The notes: generated by a model from the sequence alone, not told the origin. 64,000 nucleotides of DNA from Lactobacillus sp. Sy-1 (GCF_019303535.1 NZ_JACCIU010000001.1:868001-932000); one strand, 5' to 3'. Shown: positions 45,104-57,233, numbered from the stretch's first letter. Numbers and translations: made by a program.

Positions 45104-45667
45104 ATGGCTAATTCAAATGACATTTTGGATAATGCAAAGAGCAAGATGAAAAAAGCTCAAGAAGTGCTTGAACGTGAATTATCAAGCATTCGAGCTGGTC
45201 GTGCGAATGCTAGTATTTTAAACCGAGTGAAGGTTAGTTATTACGGGAGTGAAGTTCCAGTGAACCAAGTGGCTTCCATTTCAGTTCCAGAGCCACGGGT
45301 AATTATGGTTACTCCTTATGATAAAAGCTCACTTGATGATGTCGAAAAAGGCATTTTAGAGGCTGACCTTGGACTTAACCCAGCTAATGATGGAAACGTG
45401 ATTAGATTGGTAATTCCTCAACTAACCGAAGAAAGAAGACAGGAGCTTGCTAAGCAAGTGAAAGCTGTTGGTGAAGAAAGTAAGGTTGCTGTTCGAAACG
45501 TGCGTCGTGAAGCAATGGATGCCGTTAAGAAAGGCAATAAGAATGAAGACTTTACTGATGACGAAGCCCATGGGCTAGAAAATAAGGTTCAAAAAGTTAC
45601 TGATGATGCAATCAGTGGCGTTGAAAAAATCGTTAGTGATAAGGAAAGAGAAATCACTAATAACTAA
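45104..45667 (+). CDS. frr: Ribosome recycling factor
   Basis: A 187-residue factor that splits post-termination ribosomes with EF-G. The helical tRNA-mimic sequence is standard: MKKAQEVLERELSSIRAGRANASIL, VPEPRVIMVTPYDKSSL, and RLVIPQLTEERRQELAKQVK. It is translationally close-coupled to pyrH (three-base gap) with AAAGGAG at the pyrH end. Confidence 0.97.
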   Translation: MANSNDILDNAKSKMKKAQEVLERELSSIRAGRANASILNRVKVSYYGSEVPVNQVASISVPEPRVIMVTPYDKSSLDDVEKGILEADLGLNPANDGNVIRLVIPQLTEERRQELAKQVKAVGEESKVAVRNVRREAMDAVKKGNKNEDFTDDEAHGLENKVQKVTDDAISGVEKIVSDKEREITNN

Positions 45668-45702
45668 TTCTAAATAATATTAATTAAAAGGGGAAATGCT
45701 TT

Positions 45703-46122
45703 ATGGCAGAAGATAGCGTAGAAATTACACCAGGATCAAAAGAATTTAATAACATGGTTTTTAGACTTAACGACCCAGTCGTTAATGGTAACACTGAATT
45801 TTTAAATTATGCTGGAAACGCACTAGAACCACTTCAAGATGATATTTATGTAATGCCTGCATTTGTTAACGATGATTTTAACTTATTCATCGTTGTTTCT
45901 AAGTTAATTGCAAATGACTGGATCATTGCTTTCTCAAAGGCTAAGATTGAAAACGGAAACGAAATTACTGATTTATCAGAACCAATTCCAACTGGTGAGG
46001 GGCTTAACATGCTTGGCGAACGTCAACCTGAAGAAGCTAACAGTTTATTACAATACTTTAACAACTTAATCGAAAACAACCGTGGTGAATGGAGATTAAT
46101 TCAACGTCCAGACGCTGAATAA
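45703..46122 (+). CDS. Hypothetical acidic protein (139 aa)
   Basis: A 139-residue soluble, acidic protein I do not recognise. It has no signal peptide or membrane segment; the middle (DDIYVMPAFVNDDFNLFIVVSKLIANDWIIAFSKAKIENG) looks like beta strands and the end is acidic and helical. It has AAAAGGGGAAATG upstream, lies 35 bases after frr, and codon use resembles the neighbours, so it is a real, probably co-transcribed gene. It interrupts the widely conserved frr-uppS adjacency. Confidence 0.7.
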   Translation: MAEDSVEITPGSKEFNNMVFRLNDPVVNGNTEFLNYAGNALEPLQDDIYVMPAFVNDDFNLFIVVSKLIANDWIIAFSKAKIENGNEITDLSEPIPTGEGLNMLGERQPEEANSLLQYFNNLIENNRGEWRLIQRPDAE

Positions 46123-46146
46123 TTAAATTTACTGAATTTAATTCGG

Positions 46147-46175
46147 TGGTCAATTTTAATTAAATAATGTATTAT
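46147..46175 (+). promoter_or_regulatory. Possible uppS promoter
   Basis: TGGTCA (46147-46152), 17 bases, TATTAT (46170-46175). The predicted start falls inside the palindrome at 46178-46203. Confidence 0.4.
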
Positions 46176-46177
46176 AT

Positions 46178-46208
46178 AAAGGATGGGTAATTACTCATCC
46201 TTTATTTT
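46178..46208 (+). terminator. Palindromic hairpin before uppS
   Basis: AAAGGATGGGTAA (46178-46190) is directly followed by TTACTCATCCTTT (46191-46203), complementary except for one G-T pair, then TTTATTTT. It most simply ends the pyrH-frr transcript. Confidence 0.7.
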
Positions 46209-46228
46209 AATTTAAATGGAGTAATTAG

Positions 46229-46993
46229 ATGTTCAGAAAAAAAGAAAGTAATAATCATCAAGAACTTGATATGAACAGAATTCCCAAACACATTGCAATT
46301 ATTATGGATGGGAATGGAAGATGGGCTCAAAAACGACACCTCCCTAGAATTGCTGGGCACAAACGAGGCATGGAGACCGTTAAGACCATCACGAAGGCCG
46401 CTAGTCAGCTAGGTGTAAAGGTGCTTAGTCTATACGCCTTTTCGACTGAAAATTGGAAACGACCGGAAGAAGAGGTTAGTTATCTAATGAGCTTGCCTGG
46501 TAAATTTTTCAATAGCTTCGTTCCAGAGTTAATTGCCAATAACGTTCAGGTAAATGTAATGGGGGAAATCGATCGACTTCCCAAAGCAACTCAAGAAGTT
46601 GTGAACCAGGCAATTCAAGATACTGCTGATTGTGATGGGATGGTTTTAAACTTTGCTTTAAACTACGGATCCCGTCGTGAAATGGTCCTCGCTACCCGTA
46701 AAATTGCAAAAGCAGTCCAAAGTGGTAAAGTAGAAATTGATGAAATTGATGCTGACCTATTTTCTAAATCATTGATGACTGGTAAGTTTGGTGCAAACGC
46801 CGACCCAGAACTTTTGATTCGGACTAGTGGTGAACAACGAATTTCTAATTTCTTATTATGGCAAATTGCCTATAGTGAACTATCTTTTACCGATGAGCTA
46901 TGGCCAGACTTTAGTGCTGATTCCTTAAAGCAGGCAATTTACCAATTCCAAAATCGTGATCGACGATTTGGTGGAATTAAAACCAATAAGTAA
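46229..46993 (+). CDS. uppS: Undecaprenyl diphosphate synthase (isoprenyl transferase)
   Basis: A 254-residue cis-prenyltransferase that makes the C55 lipid carrier for wall synthesis. The motifs IAIIMDGNGRWA, GHKRGMETV, YAFSTENWKRP and the C-terminal LLIRTSGEQRISNFLLWQIAYSEL with FxDxLWPDF are intact. A short Lys/Asn-rich N-terminal extension (about 20 residues) precedes the core. ATGGAGTAATT precedes ATG 46229. The cdsA gene follows in 10 bases. Confidence 0.96.
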   Translation: MFRKKESNNHQELDMNRIPKHIAIIMDGNGRWAQKRHLPRIAGHKRGMETVKTITKAASQLGVKVLSLYAFSTENWKRPEEEVSYLMSLPGKFFNSFVPELIANNVQVNVMGEIDRLPKATQEVVNQAIQDTADCDGMVLNFALNYGSRREMVLATRKIAKAVQSGKVEIDEIDADLFSKSLMTGKFGANADPELLIRTSGEQRISNFLLWQIAYSELSFTDELWPDFSADSLKQAIYQFQNRDRRFGGIKTNK

Positions 46994-47003
46994 GGAGTTC
47001 ATT

Positions 47004-47792
47004 ATGAAACAAAGAGTTATTACCGCAGTTGTTGCACTATGTATTTTTATCCCCCTCCTACTATGGGGTGGGATTCCATTTGATATTTTAACCTTTGCAA
47101 TGGGGTTAGTAGCGATTGGTGAAATCTTACTGATGAAAAAAATGATTATCGTTTCACCAGAATCTACAATTACATTTTTGGGGGGCATATTCTTGATTGC
47201 GCCCAGTAAAATGATTGATATCATGCCCAACTACTTAACACCTACATTTATTATTTACATATTTGTAATGTTGTTATTATTGAGAATGGTGTTTACCAAG
47301 AACCGGTTTAATTTTGATGATGTTGGGATTGCTACCATGGCAATGCTATACGTCGGAATTGGGTTTCATTATCTAATTGTTGCACGGGCGACCGGATTGA
47401 ACGTCGTATTATATGCATTACTAATTGTTTGGACTACTGATAGTGGGGCCTATATTTTTGGAAAGCACTTCGGTAAGCATAAATTAGCCCCCCACATTAG
47501 TCCTAATAAGACTTGGGAGGGTTCAATTGGTGGTTCGCTACTTGCGACCGTCGTTGGAACCTTAATTGTTGTATTTTTCCCCCAAAACTTCTACTCGCTA
47601 TTACCAATGATCGTGATTACCATCATTGCTTCAATTGGTGGTCAGTTTGGGGACTTGGTTGAATCTGCATTGAAGCGTCACTATGGAGTTAAAGATTCTG
47701 GCAAAATTTTGCCCGGCCACGGTGGAATTTTAGACCGGTTCGATAGTTTACTGTTTGTGTTACCAATCCTGCACCTATTTAATATTTTTTAA
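47004..47792 (+). CDS. cdsA: Phosphatidate cytidylyltransferase
   Basis: A 262-residue membrane enzyme making CDP-diacylglycerol for phospholipid synthesis. Multiple helices are followed by the CDS signature SALKRHYGVKDSGKILPGHGGILDRFDS (given in parts: SALKRHYGVKDSGK and PGHGGILDRFDS). The start is ATG 47004 with AAGGAGTTC upstream; the longer frame to 46956 overlaps uppS and is not used. It precedes rseP, as in most Firmicutes. Confidence 0.95.
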   Translation: MKQRVITAVVALCIFIPLLLWGGIPFDILTFAMGLVAIGEILLMKKMIIVSPESTITFLGGIFLIAPSKMIDIMPNYLTPTFIIYIFVMLLLLRMVFTKNRFNFDDVGIATMAMLYVGIGFHYLIVARATGLNVVLYALLIVWTTDSGAYIFGKHFGKHKLAPHISPNKTWEGSIGGSLLATVVGTLIVVFFPQNFYSLLPMIVITIIASIGGQFGDLVESALKRHYGVKDSGKILPGHGGILDRFDSLLFVLPILHLFNIF

Positions 47793-47810
47793 AAGAAAAG
47801 GGGAACAACG

Positions 47811-49085
47811 ATGTTTACAACTATAATTGCATTCATTATTGTTTTTGGGATTTTAGTTTCAGTTCATGAATTCGGTCACTTTATCGTTGCTAAGAAGTGC
47901 GGTATCATGGTTAGAGAATTTTCAATTGGAATGGGTCCTAAAATCTTTGCACATCGCTATAATGGAACTACCTATACGATTCGGATTTTACCGCTTGGTG
48001 GATACGTTCGAATGGCTGGTGGGTATGATGATGATGAAAATTTACGTCCTGGAATGACTGTAGCGCTAAAGTTAAATGATCACGGGGTTGTTGATAAAAT
48101 TAACACAAGCAATAAAAATACCCTTTTCAATGGAATTCCCCTTGTGGTAACTGAGTCTGATTTAGAACGGGATCTTTTTATTCAAGGTTATGAAAATGGT
48201 AATGAATCAGAAATCAAGCGCTATCCGGTTGATCATGATGCTGTGGTAATTGAATCTGACGGTACCGAATTGCAAATTGCCCCAATTGATGTCCAAATTC
48301 AATCCGCTTCCGTATGGAGACGAATGGCAACCAACTTTGCGGGGGTTATTTGTAACATCTTATTGGCAATTGTTGCTTACACTATTTTTTCATTCGCTCA
48401 GGGTGGCGTGTTAAATAACTCTAACCAAGTGGAACTGGCTAATAACGTTAACGTCGCACGGAATGCGGGAATCAAGAACAATGACCGCATTACTAAAGTG
48501 AATGGGGTCAGTACCAATAATTGGCAATCACTTGCAACTGCAATTTCAAGTAAGACCGATGGGAAGGAAATTAACCTAACTGTCGAACGGGGAAACCAAA
48601 CTAAGAACATCTCACTTAAACCACGGGTGGTGACTTCAGATGGTAAAAAGGGTGCTGAAATTGGAATTATGAGAAGTACTAATTCTAACTTTGGAGCGAT
48701 GCTATTATCTGGTTTTACCCAAACTTATGAATCTGCTAAATCGTTACTAACTTCGATTTGGATAATGATTAGTGGACATTTTTCATTAAATGATTTGGGT
48801 GGTCCGGTTGCCATTTTTGCTAATACGTCCCAAGCAACGCAGCTGGGCGTTAGCGGAGTGATTTACTTTATCGCCTGGTTATCAATTAATTTAGCAATTA
48901 TGAATTTATTACCAATTCCAGCCTTAGATGGTGGTAAAATTATTATGAATATTATTGAGGTGATTCGTCGGAAACCGCTCTCTGAAAAAGTAGAGACTAC
49001 GGTTACACTGATTGGGTTTGCGTTTATGATTATTTTAATGATTTTAGTTACATGGAACGATATTGAAAGATTCTTTATCCATTAA
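47811..49085 (+). CDS. rseP: Site-2 intramembrane metalloprotease RseP/Eep
   Basis: A 424-residue M50 protease that cleaves within membrane helices, in lactic acid bacteria processing lipoprotein signal peptides, pheromones or anti-sigma factors. The zinc site is HEFGHF (about residues 22-27) in the first helix, with a PDZ domain around 190-270 and the third zinc ligand in NLLPIPALDGG. Three to four helices are visible. AAAAGGGGAACAA precedes the ATG. The cdsA-rseP-proS-polC order is the standard one. Confidence 0.95.
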   Translation: MFTTIIAFIIVFGILVSVHEFGHFIVAKKCGIMVREFSIGMGPKIFAHRYNGTTYTIRILPLGGYVRMAGGYDDDENLRPGMTVALKLNDHGVVDKINTSNKNTLFNGIPLVVTESDLERDLFIQGYENGNESEIKRYPVDHDAVVIESDGTELQIAPIDVQIQSASVWRRMATNFAGVICNILLAIVAYTIFSFAQGGVLNNSNQVELANNVNVARNAGIKNNDRITKVNGVSTNNWQSLATAISSKTDGKEINLTVERGNQTKNISLKPRVVTSDGKKGAEIGIMRSTNSNFGAMLLSGFTQTYESAKSLLTSIWIMISGHFSLNDLGGPVAIFANTSQATQLGVSGVIYFIAWLSINLAIMNLLPIPALDGGKIIMNIIEVIRRKPLSEKVETTVTLIGFAFMIILMILVTWNDIERFFIH

Positions 49086-49107
49086 ATCTTATTTAGAGGT
49101 GTTTTAA

Positions 49108-50817
<1,710 letters not shown>

Positions 50818-50821
50818 ATTT

Positions 50822-50854
50822 AAAAAGGGGCTGGTTTTGATCAGTCCCTTTTTA
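50822..50854 (+). terminator. Terminator between proS and polC
   Basis: AAAAAGGG-CTG pairs with CAG-CCCTTTTT around a GTTTTGAT loop. Confidence 0.88.
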
Positions 50855-50882
50855 AATCAAATCATGAAGGGAGCTTAGCCAC

Positions 50883-53800
50883 TTGAATAAACACGAGCTT
50901 TTTGAAAAATTATTAAATCAATTGGAGTTAGCTGATTATCAGGATGCGGATTGCTTTAAAAATGCTGAAATTAAACAGTTAGAAGTTCACACCCAAACTA
51001 AGGGCTGGCATTTTAAATTTTACTTTTTAAAACAGCTGCCGTTTAACGTATTTAATGATTTTGTGCACCGCTTGATTACGACTTTTGGGCCATTTGCAAG
51101 GGTTAGCTTTGAAATTGAAGTTGCTCAGCCAAAATTAGATAGTCACTTGGTTAGGGCTTATTGGGACTGGGTGGTAAACAATAGTGGTTTAAATTCAATG
51201 ATGGCTAAGCAAATTTGTGATGCTAGTGTTCCTTCGGTTGAAGACCACCGGGTGAACCTAGTTGCTGAAAATGAAATCATTAAGGACTTTTTGGTAAATA
51301 CCGCTCTTGGTCGAATTGAAGAACGTTTTCAAGCCTGTGGGTTTCCTCGGTTTTCAATTCATACCTTCGTCGACCAAAGTGAAACTCAGGCTAAGATTAA
51401 GGAATTCAAGGATAATAAGGAACAAACCGATGCTGAAATCGCTAAAAAGGCGGTTGCAGCAATTAAACAGGCAAATGAAAAACGGGCTACCAAGAGCAGT
51501 GCGGCCCCTAAAACCAACGGTCCGGTTATTTTTGGGAAGGCAATTAGTGACGATGCAGATGTTACCAAGCTAATTGACGTTACCCAAGAGGAACGTTCAG
51601 TAGTGTTAAACGGATTTGTTTTCGATAAGGAAGTCCGGGCCCTTAGGTCTGGCCGGCAGTTATTAATCTTTAAGGTGACCGATTTTAGTTCCTCTATTGT
51701 GGTTAAAAAATTCTCCAGAAACGAACAGGATGAGGCCCAATTTGAAGCAATTCAAAAGGGGGCTTGGTTAAAGCTACGGGGAAGTGTGCAAGAGGACAAT
51801 TACACCCATGAACTGACCATGAATGCCTTTGATATTAATACGACTACCCATGCTGAACGAAAAGATACCGCAGATGAAAAACGGGTCGAACTACACCTTC
51901 ACACGAATATGAGTCAAATGGATGCAATTGATGGAATCGATGCGTTTGCGAAACGGGCTAAAGACTGGGGCCATCGCGCAATTGCGATTACTGACCATTC
52001 TGCATTGCAGGGATTTCCAGCTGCCTATAGTGCGGGGCAAAAGAACGGGTTAAAGATGATTTACGGTGTAGAAGCAAACGTTGTCGATGATGGGATGGAA
52101 ATTGGGTTCAATAATCAACACGTGGATTTAAAGAATGCAACCTACGTGGTTTTTGATATCGAAACGACCGGACTGTCAGCCATTTACGATAAAATTATTG
52201 AAGTTTCTGCTGTTAAGATGGTGCACGATAACGTTGTTGATCAATTTGAAGAATTTATTGATCCTGGATTTCATTTAAGTGAATTTACTACCAACCTAAC
52301 TTCGATTACCGATGATATGGTACGGGGTTCTAAGTCCGAAGAAACCGTCCTAAAGTTATTCCGTGAATTTTGCGGCGATGCAATTGTAGTTGGCCATAAC
52401 GTTACATTTGACGTTGGCTTTATGAACGTTGGTTATGAACGCTATGGGATGAGTAAGATTGAAAACCCCATTATTGATACGCTACCGCTGGCCCGCTTCT
52501 TATACCCGAACCTAAAGAGTTACCGGTTAAACACCCTTGCTAAGAAATTTGGGGTCAACCTGGAACACCACCACCGGGCAGTTTACGATGCTGAAAGTAC
52601 CGGTCATTTGAACTACCTCTTTTTGAAGGAGGCCGAGGACCGTTACGGGATTCAATACCAAGATCAACTAAATGATCACATGACGGAACACAGCGCATAC
52701 AAACACGCGCGGCCGTTTCACGTGACACTACTAGCACAAACCCAAGCGGGCTTAAAGAACCTCTTTAAGTTAGTTTCGCTTTCTAACGTTGAGTATTTTT
52801 ACCGGGTGCCTAGAATTCCCCGGAGTCAGTTAGTAAAGTATCGTGATGGAATATTAGTCGGGTCTGCGTGTGCATCCGGGGAAGTTTTCACGGCAATGGT
52901 TCAAAAGGGAATTGATGAAGCACGGGAAAAGGCTAAGTTTTACGACTATTTAGAAGTGCAACCGCAAGCCAATTACCAGCCATTGATTGACTCGCAATTC
53001 ATTCACGATCGAAAGCATCTCCATGAAATTATTAATAACATGGTTCAATTGGGCGAAGAGCTAGATAAACCGGTGGTGGCCACTGGGGACGCCCATTATG
53101 TTGACCCCCATGAGTACATCTATCGCAAAATTTTGATTCATTCCCAGGGGGGTGCTAACCCGCTTAGCCGGCAAAAACTACCGGAAGTTCAGTTCCACAC
53201 TACCGATGAAATGCTAGCTGACTTCAGTTACCTGGGTGAGCAACGGGCTAAGCAGATCGTTATAACCAACACCAACGTGGTGGCTGATATGGTTGATGAT
53301 GATATTCGACCGGTTAAGGATAAGCTATATACTCCCCACATTGATGGGGCGGAGGATGAAATAAAGACCCTTACGTATACTAAGGCTTACGACTACTACG
53401 GAGATCCGCTTCCCGACCTAGTTAAAAAACGGGTTGATCGAGAATTAAAAAGTATTATTGGAAATGGATTCTCGGTTATCTATTTAATTGCGCAAAAATT
53501 AGTTTTTAAGAGTAATAAGGATGGGTATCTGGTTGGTTCCCGGGGGTCAGTGGGGTCCAGTCTAGTTGCTACCATGGCTGGGATTACTGAGGTGAATCCA
53601 CTGCCACCACATTACCGATGTCCAAAGTGTAAGTACTCACACTTCTATACCAAGGGAGAGTATTCATCTGGATACGATTTGCCGAGAAAGCAGTGTCCTA
53701 AGTGTGGAACTGAAATGATTGGAGATGGCCAAAACATTCCATTTGAAACTTTCCTAGGATTCAAGGGAAACAAGGTCCCAGATATTGATTTGAACTTCTC

Positions 53801-55208
53801 TGGTGACTATCAGCCAATTGCCCATAACTACATGAAGGTCTTGTTTGGCGAGGACAACGTTTATCGAGCGGGAACGATTGGAACGGTTGCTGATAAAACG
53901 GCCTACGGTTATGTTAAGGCCTACGAACGGGATACCGAACAAAATATTCGTTCGGCAGAAGTCGACCGTCTAGCTCAAGGCGACGTTGGCGTTAAGCGAA
54001 CCACTGGCCAACATCCAGCTGGAATTATCATTGTGCCGAGCGACATGGATATTTATGACTTTACCCCAATTCAATACCCAGCTAATGATCAACAAGCAGA
54101 ATGGGAAACGACTCACTTTGATTTCCATTCGATCCATGATAATATTTTGAAAATGGATATCTTAGGACATGATGATCCAACGATGATTCGGACCCTCCAA
54201 GATCTATCTGGAATTGATCCACAAACCATTCCGATGGATGATCAAGGGGTGATGTCAATTTTCTCAGGGACTGAAATTTTAGGGGTTACTCCCGAACAGA
54301 TTCAGTCCAAGACCGGAACCCTCGGGGTGCCAGAGTTTGGAACTAAGTTCGTCCGGGGAATGTTGGAACAAACCCACCCTAAAAATTATTCTCAGCTACT
54401 ACAAATTTCAGGTTTATCACATGGAACTGACGTTTGGTTAGGAAATGCTGATGAAATCATTAAGAACGGGACCGCTACGATTGCAAACGTAATTGGGTGT
54501 CGTGATAATATTATGACCGATTTGATCAACTGGGGTTTGGATTCAGAAACATCCTTCCAAATTATGGAATCAGTGCGGAAGGGGCGTGGAATCAAGGATG
54601 AGTGGCGAAAGGCCATGAACGAAGCCAATATTCCCGATTGGTACATCCAGTCCTGTCTCAAAATTAAGTACATGTTCCCACGGGCCCATGCGGCGGCTTA
54701 CGTTTTAATGGCCCTGCGGGTTGCTTACTTCAAAGTGTACTTCCCATTGGTCTACTACGCTGCTTACTTCTCCATTCGTGCTGATGACTTTGACGTGGTT
54801 GCGATGGCCAGCGGCAAGGAATCTGTCAAAGAATCGATGAAGGCAATTCAAGACCAGGGTAACGATGCGTCCGCAAAGGATAAAAATCTGCTAACCGTTT
54901 TGGAACTAGCAAATGAAATGCTAGAACGTGGCTTTGAATTTGAAATGATTGATTTAAAACGGTCTGATGCTGATAAGTGGTTAATCGAAGGGAACCAACT
55001 TTTAGCGCCATTCCGTGCCATTCCAGGATTAGGATTGAACGTTGCAAAGCAAATCGTTGCTGCACGTGAAGACAAGGCCTTTATTTCAAAGGAAGATCTT
55101 GCTAAACGGGGAAAGGTTTCGAAGAAGATTGTTGATTTTATGGATGAAAATGGAGTCTTAAAAGGGTTACCAGATGAAAACCAGTTAAGTTTATTCGATA
55201 TGCTATGA
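50883..55208 (+). CDS. polC: DNA polymerase III PolC-type alpha subunit
   Basis: A 1441-residue replicative polymerase of Gram-positives. In order: N-terminal domain, OB-fold (about 240-330), PHP domain (first half [15 protein letters not shown], about 337), inserted DEDDh proofreading exonuclease (about 420-590; [30 protein letters not shown]), second PHP half, then the polymerase domain with a zinc finger ([10 protein letters not shown] and CPKCGTEM), the catalytic [13 protein letters not shown] and the C-terminal HhH region. It ends QLSLFDML, a clamp-binding motif. The start is TTG 50883 after AAGGGAG. A new promoter begins at its stop codon. Confidence 0.97.
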   Translation: MNKHELFEKLLNQLELADYQDADCFKNAEIKQLEVHTQTKGWHFKFYFLKQLPFNVFNDFVHRLITTFGPFARVSFEIEVAQPKLDSHLVRAYWDWVVNNSGLNSMMAKQICDASVPSVEDHRVNLVAENEIIKDFLVNTALGRIEERFQACGFPRFSIHTFVDQSETQAKIKEFKDNKEQTDAEIAKKAVAAIKQANEKRATKSSAAPKTNGPVIFGKAISDDADVTKLIDVTQEERSVVLNGFVFDKEVRALRSGRQLLIFKVTDFSSSIVVKKFSRNEQDEAQFEAIQKGAWLKLRGSVQEDNYTHELTMNAFDINTTTHAERKDTADEKRVELHLHTNMSQMDAIDGIDAFAKRAKDWGHRAIAITDHSALQGFPAAYSAGQKNGLKMIYGVEANVVDDGMEIGFNNQHVDLKNATYVVFDIETTGLSAIYDKIIEVSAVKMVHDNVVDQFEEFIDPGFHLSEFTTNLTSITDDMVRGSKSEETVLKLFREFCGDAIVVGHNVTFDVGFMNVGYERYGMSKIENPIIDTLPLARFLYPNLKSYRLNTLAKKFGVNLEHHHRAVYDAESTGHLNYLFLKEAEDRYGIQYQDQLNDHMTEHSAYKHARPFHVTLLAQTQAGLKNLFKLVSLSNVEYFYRVPRIPRSQLVKYRDGILVGSACASGEVFTAMVQKGIDEAREKAKFYDYLEVQPQANYQPLIDSQFIHDRKHLHEIINNMVQLGEELDKPVVATGDAHYVDPHEYIYRKILIHSQGGANPLSRQKLPEVQFHTTDEMLADFSYLGEQRAKQIVITNTNVVADMVDDDIRPVKDKLYTPHIDGAEDEIKTLTYTKAYDYYGDPLPDLVKKRVDRELKSIIGNGFSVIYLIAQKLVFKSNKDGYLVGSRGSVGSSLVATMAGITEVNPLPPHYRCPKCKYSHFYTKGEYSSGYDLPRKQCPKCGTEMIGDGQNIPFETFLGFKGNKVPDIDLNFSGDYQPIAHNYMKVLFGEDNVYRAGTIGTVADKTAYGYVKAYERDTEQNIRSAEVDRLAQGDVGVKRTTGQHPAGIIIVPSDMDIYDFTPIQYPANDQQAEWETTHFDFHSIHDNILKMDILGHDDPTMIRTLQDLSGIDPQTIPMDDQGVMSIFSGTEILGVTPEQIQSKTGTLGVPEFGTKFVRGMLEQTHPKNYSQLLQISGLSHGTDVWLGNADEIIKNGTATIANVIGCRDNIMTDLINWGLDSETSFQIMESVRKGRGIKDEWRKAMNEANIPDWYIQSCLKIKYMFPRAHAAAYVLMALRVAYFKVYFPLVYYAAYFSIRADDFDVVAMASGKESVKESMKAIQDQGNDASAKDKNLLTVLELANEMLERGFEFEMIDLKRSDADKWLIEGNQLLAPFRAIPGLGLNVAKQIVAAREDKAFISKEDLAKRGKVSKKIVDFMDENGVLKGLPDENQLSLFDML

Positions 55209-55209
55209 T

Positions 55210-55238
55210 TTGAGTTTATCACTTATTTATGGTATATT
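55210..55238 (+). promoter_or_regulatory. Promoter for the rimP-nusA-infB operon
   Basis: TTGAGT (55210-55215), 17 bases, TATATT (55233-55238) with TG one base upstream. It starts two bases after the polC stop. Confidence 0.7.
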
Positions 55239-55262
55239 TAGTTAAGTAATTAATACTCGGTT

Positions 55263-55295
55263 AAGGGAGTGAGCAGGGATGCTCACTCTTTTTAT
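55263..55295 (+). terminator. Terminator-like hairpin in the rimP leader
   Basis: GAGTGAGC (55267-55274) pairs perfectly with GCTCACTC (55281-55288), extended by two G-T and two A-T pairs, loop AGGGAT, then a T tract. It lies between the promoter and rimP, so it can act as an attenuator or as the polC terminator. Confidence 0.8.
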
Positions 55296-55323
55296 TGGAT
55301 TTAATAGGAGGTATGCATACAAA

Positions 55324-55800
55324 TTGAGTAACGTTCCCGAGATTGTGAAAGATGTCTTAACACCAATTTTAAATGAACATCACTTTGAGTTGTTCGACAT
55401 TGAATACGTTAAAGAAAGCCAAAATTGGTATCTGCGGGTTTATATTGATAAACCTGCTGGAATTACCATTGAGGATTGTGCTATCATTAGCGATCAATTA
55501 GGTGAAGAATTAGATGCAATGGATCCTGATCCAATCCCACAAGCTTATTATTTAGAAGTATCATCTCCAGGTGCAGAACGGCCCTTGAGAAACGAAAAAG
55601 AAATTAGAGAAGCAATTGGTAACTACATTAACGTTTCGCTGTACTACCCAGTCAAGCAAAACAAGGTGTACGAAGGAACTTTAAAAGCGGTTACCGAAGA
55701 TAATGATTTAGTAATTGAGTATAATGATATGAGTGTATTCAGAGAACTCACGATTCCCTCAAAGGCAATTGCTAAAGTCCGACTTGCAATTAAGTTTTAG
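55324..55800 (+). CDS. rimP: Ribosome maturation factor RimP
   Basis: A 158-residue 30S maturation factor. The family core is EVSSPGAERPLRNEKE, preceded by LRVYIDKPAGITIEDCAIISDQLGEELD. I start at TTG 55324, the first plausible codon after AGGAGG (55306-55311), though the 12-base spacing is long; an ATG at 55313 is out of frame. It is the first gene of the nusA-infB operon, as in most bacteria. Confidence 0.93.
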   Translation: MSNVPEIVKDVLTPILNEHHFELFDIEYVKESQNWYLRVYIDKPAGITIEDCAIISDQLGEELDAMDPDPIPQAYYLEVSSPGAERPLRNEKEIREAIGNYINVSLYYPVKQNKVYEGTLKAVTEDNDLVIEYNDMSVFRELTIPSKAIAKVRLAIKF

Positions 55801-55817
55801 TTCAAAGGAGAATTATA

Positions 55818-56915
55818 ATGAGTAAAGAATTATTGGGTGCTTTTGATGCCCTAGAAAAAGAAAAGGGTATCAAGAAGGAAACCATCATCGATGCCTTAGA
55901 GGCAGCTTTAACATCTGCTTATAAGCGTAATTATGGCCAATCACAAAATGTAGATGTAGAATTTGATGATAGGAAGGGCGATATTCACGTTTATGCTGTT
56001 AAGAAGATTGTGGATGTGGTTGAAGATCCCCAAACTGAATATAGCATTAAGGATGCTCTTCAAATTAGCCATGGTTATGAAGTTGGAGACGATATTAAAA
56101 TTGAGGTAACTCCTAAAAACTTCGGTCGAATTGCCGCCCAAACTGCTAAGCAAGTAATTATGCAACGGGTTCGAGAAGCCGAACGGGAAATGGTTTATAA
56201 CCAATTTAGCCAGTACCAAGATGAATTAATTACTGGTGAAGTGGAACGGGCTGATAACCGCTTTGTTTATATTAACTTAGGTAAGGTTGAAGCGGTTATG
56301 CCAACTAGTAACCAAATGCCAAATGAAGAATACCGGCCCCAGGAAAAAATCAAGGTTTACGTTACTAAGGTTGAAAATGCTTCCAAGGGACCTCAAGTAT
56401 TCGTTAGCCGGACCGCCCCTGGACTATTGAAACGGTTATTTGAACAAGAAGTTCCTGAAATCTATGATGGAACAGTTGAAATTGTTTCAATTGCCCGGGA
56501 AGCTGGCGATCGGGCTAAGGTGGCCGTTCGTTCTAATAACCCAGATATTGATCCAGTTGGAACCACCGTTGGGCCAAAGGGACAACGGGTCCAAACAATC
56601 GTTAATGAACTCGGTGGCGAAAACATGGACATCGTTGAATGGACCGATGATAAGGCGAAATTTATTGCAAACGCCTTAAACCCATCTGAAGTAGTGGATG
56701 TTATTTTTGATCCTGAAAATGACCAGGCATGTACCGTAATTGTTCCTGATTACCAATTATCACTTGCAATTGGGAAACGCGGTCAAAACGCTAGATTAGC
56801 TGCTAAGTTAACTGGGTTTAAAATCGATATTAAATCGGAATCTGAAGCAGACGAGAATATCTATGATAATAACATTGCTGCTGAAGACCCTGATGACAAC
56901 GAAAACGCTGATTAA
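55818..56915 (+). CDS. nusA: Transcription factor NusA
   Basis: A 365-residue pausing, termination and antitermination factor that binds RNA polymerase and nascent RNA. It has an N-terminal polymerase-binding domain (1-125), S1 domain (about 135-200; GEVERADNRFVYINLGKVEAVMP), and two KH domains (about 230-345; VGPKGQRVQTIVNELGGENMDIVEW and AIGKRGQNARLAAKLTG). As usual for Firmicutes, it lacks the acidic repeats of E. coli NusA. The ending is acidic. AAAGGAGAATT precedes ATG 55818. Confidence 0.96.
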   Translation: MSKELLGAFDALEKEKGIKKETIIDALEAALTSAYKRNYGQSQNVDVEFDDRKGDIHVYAVKKIVDVVEDPQTEYSIKDALQISHGYEVGDDIKIEVTPKNFGRIAAQTAKQVIMQRVREAEREMVYNQFSQYQDELITGEVERADNRFVYINLGKVEAVMPTSNQMPNEEYRPQEKIKVYVTKVENASKGPQVFVSRTAPGLLKRLFEQEVPEIYDGTVEIVSIAREAGDRAKVAVRSNNPDIDPVGTTVGPKGQRVQTIVNELGGENMDIVEWTDDKAKFIANALNPSEVVDVIFDPENDQACTVIVPDYQLSLAIGKRGQNARLAAKLTGFKIDIKSESEADENIYDNNIAAEDPDDNENAD

Positions 56916-56936
56916 TTACTAATGGAGGGTTTTTAA

Positions 56937-57233
56937 ATGCGACGTCGAAAAGTTCCAATGCGTAAGGATATTGTTACTGGCGAAATGGCTCCCAAAAAAG
57001 AGTTAATTAGAATCGTTCGTGACAAGGAAGGCAACGTTAGCATTGATAAGACTGGCAAAAAAGCCGGTCGCGGTGCGTATATTTCAATGGATGTAGAAAT
57101 TGCTAAGCAAGCTAAGGCTAAGAAAACATTTGATAAGGTTTTTGAAATCAAGGTTGATGATCAATTTTATGATGATTTAATCGCATATACTGACCATGAA
57201 CAAGCCAGAAAAAAATTGTTTGAAAATGAATAG
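56937..57233 (+). CDS. rnpM: YlxR family protein (RNase P modulator RnpM)
   Basis: A 98-residue basic protein of the YlxR/DUF448 family: VPMRKDIVTGEMAPKKELIRIVR and GKKAGRGAYISM are the conserved blocks with the GRGAY loop. In Bacillus the homologue binds RNase P RNA and modulates its activity, and was earlier linked to transcription control. The TAG stop overlaps the ylxQ start region (ATGAATAG), so the pair is translationally coupled. Confidence 0.92.
   Translation: MRRRKVPMRKDIVTGEMAPKKELIRIVRDKEGNVSIDKTGKKAGRGAYISMDVEIAKQAKAKKTFDKVFEIKVDDQFYDDLIAYTDHEQARKKLFENE

Noticed and set aside
49086-49107. T-box riboswitch upstream of proS
   Set aside because: Only 22 bases separate rseP from proS, so there is no room for a T-box leader.
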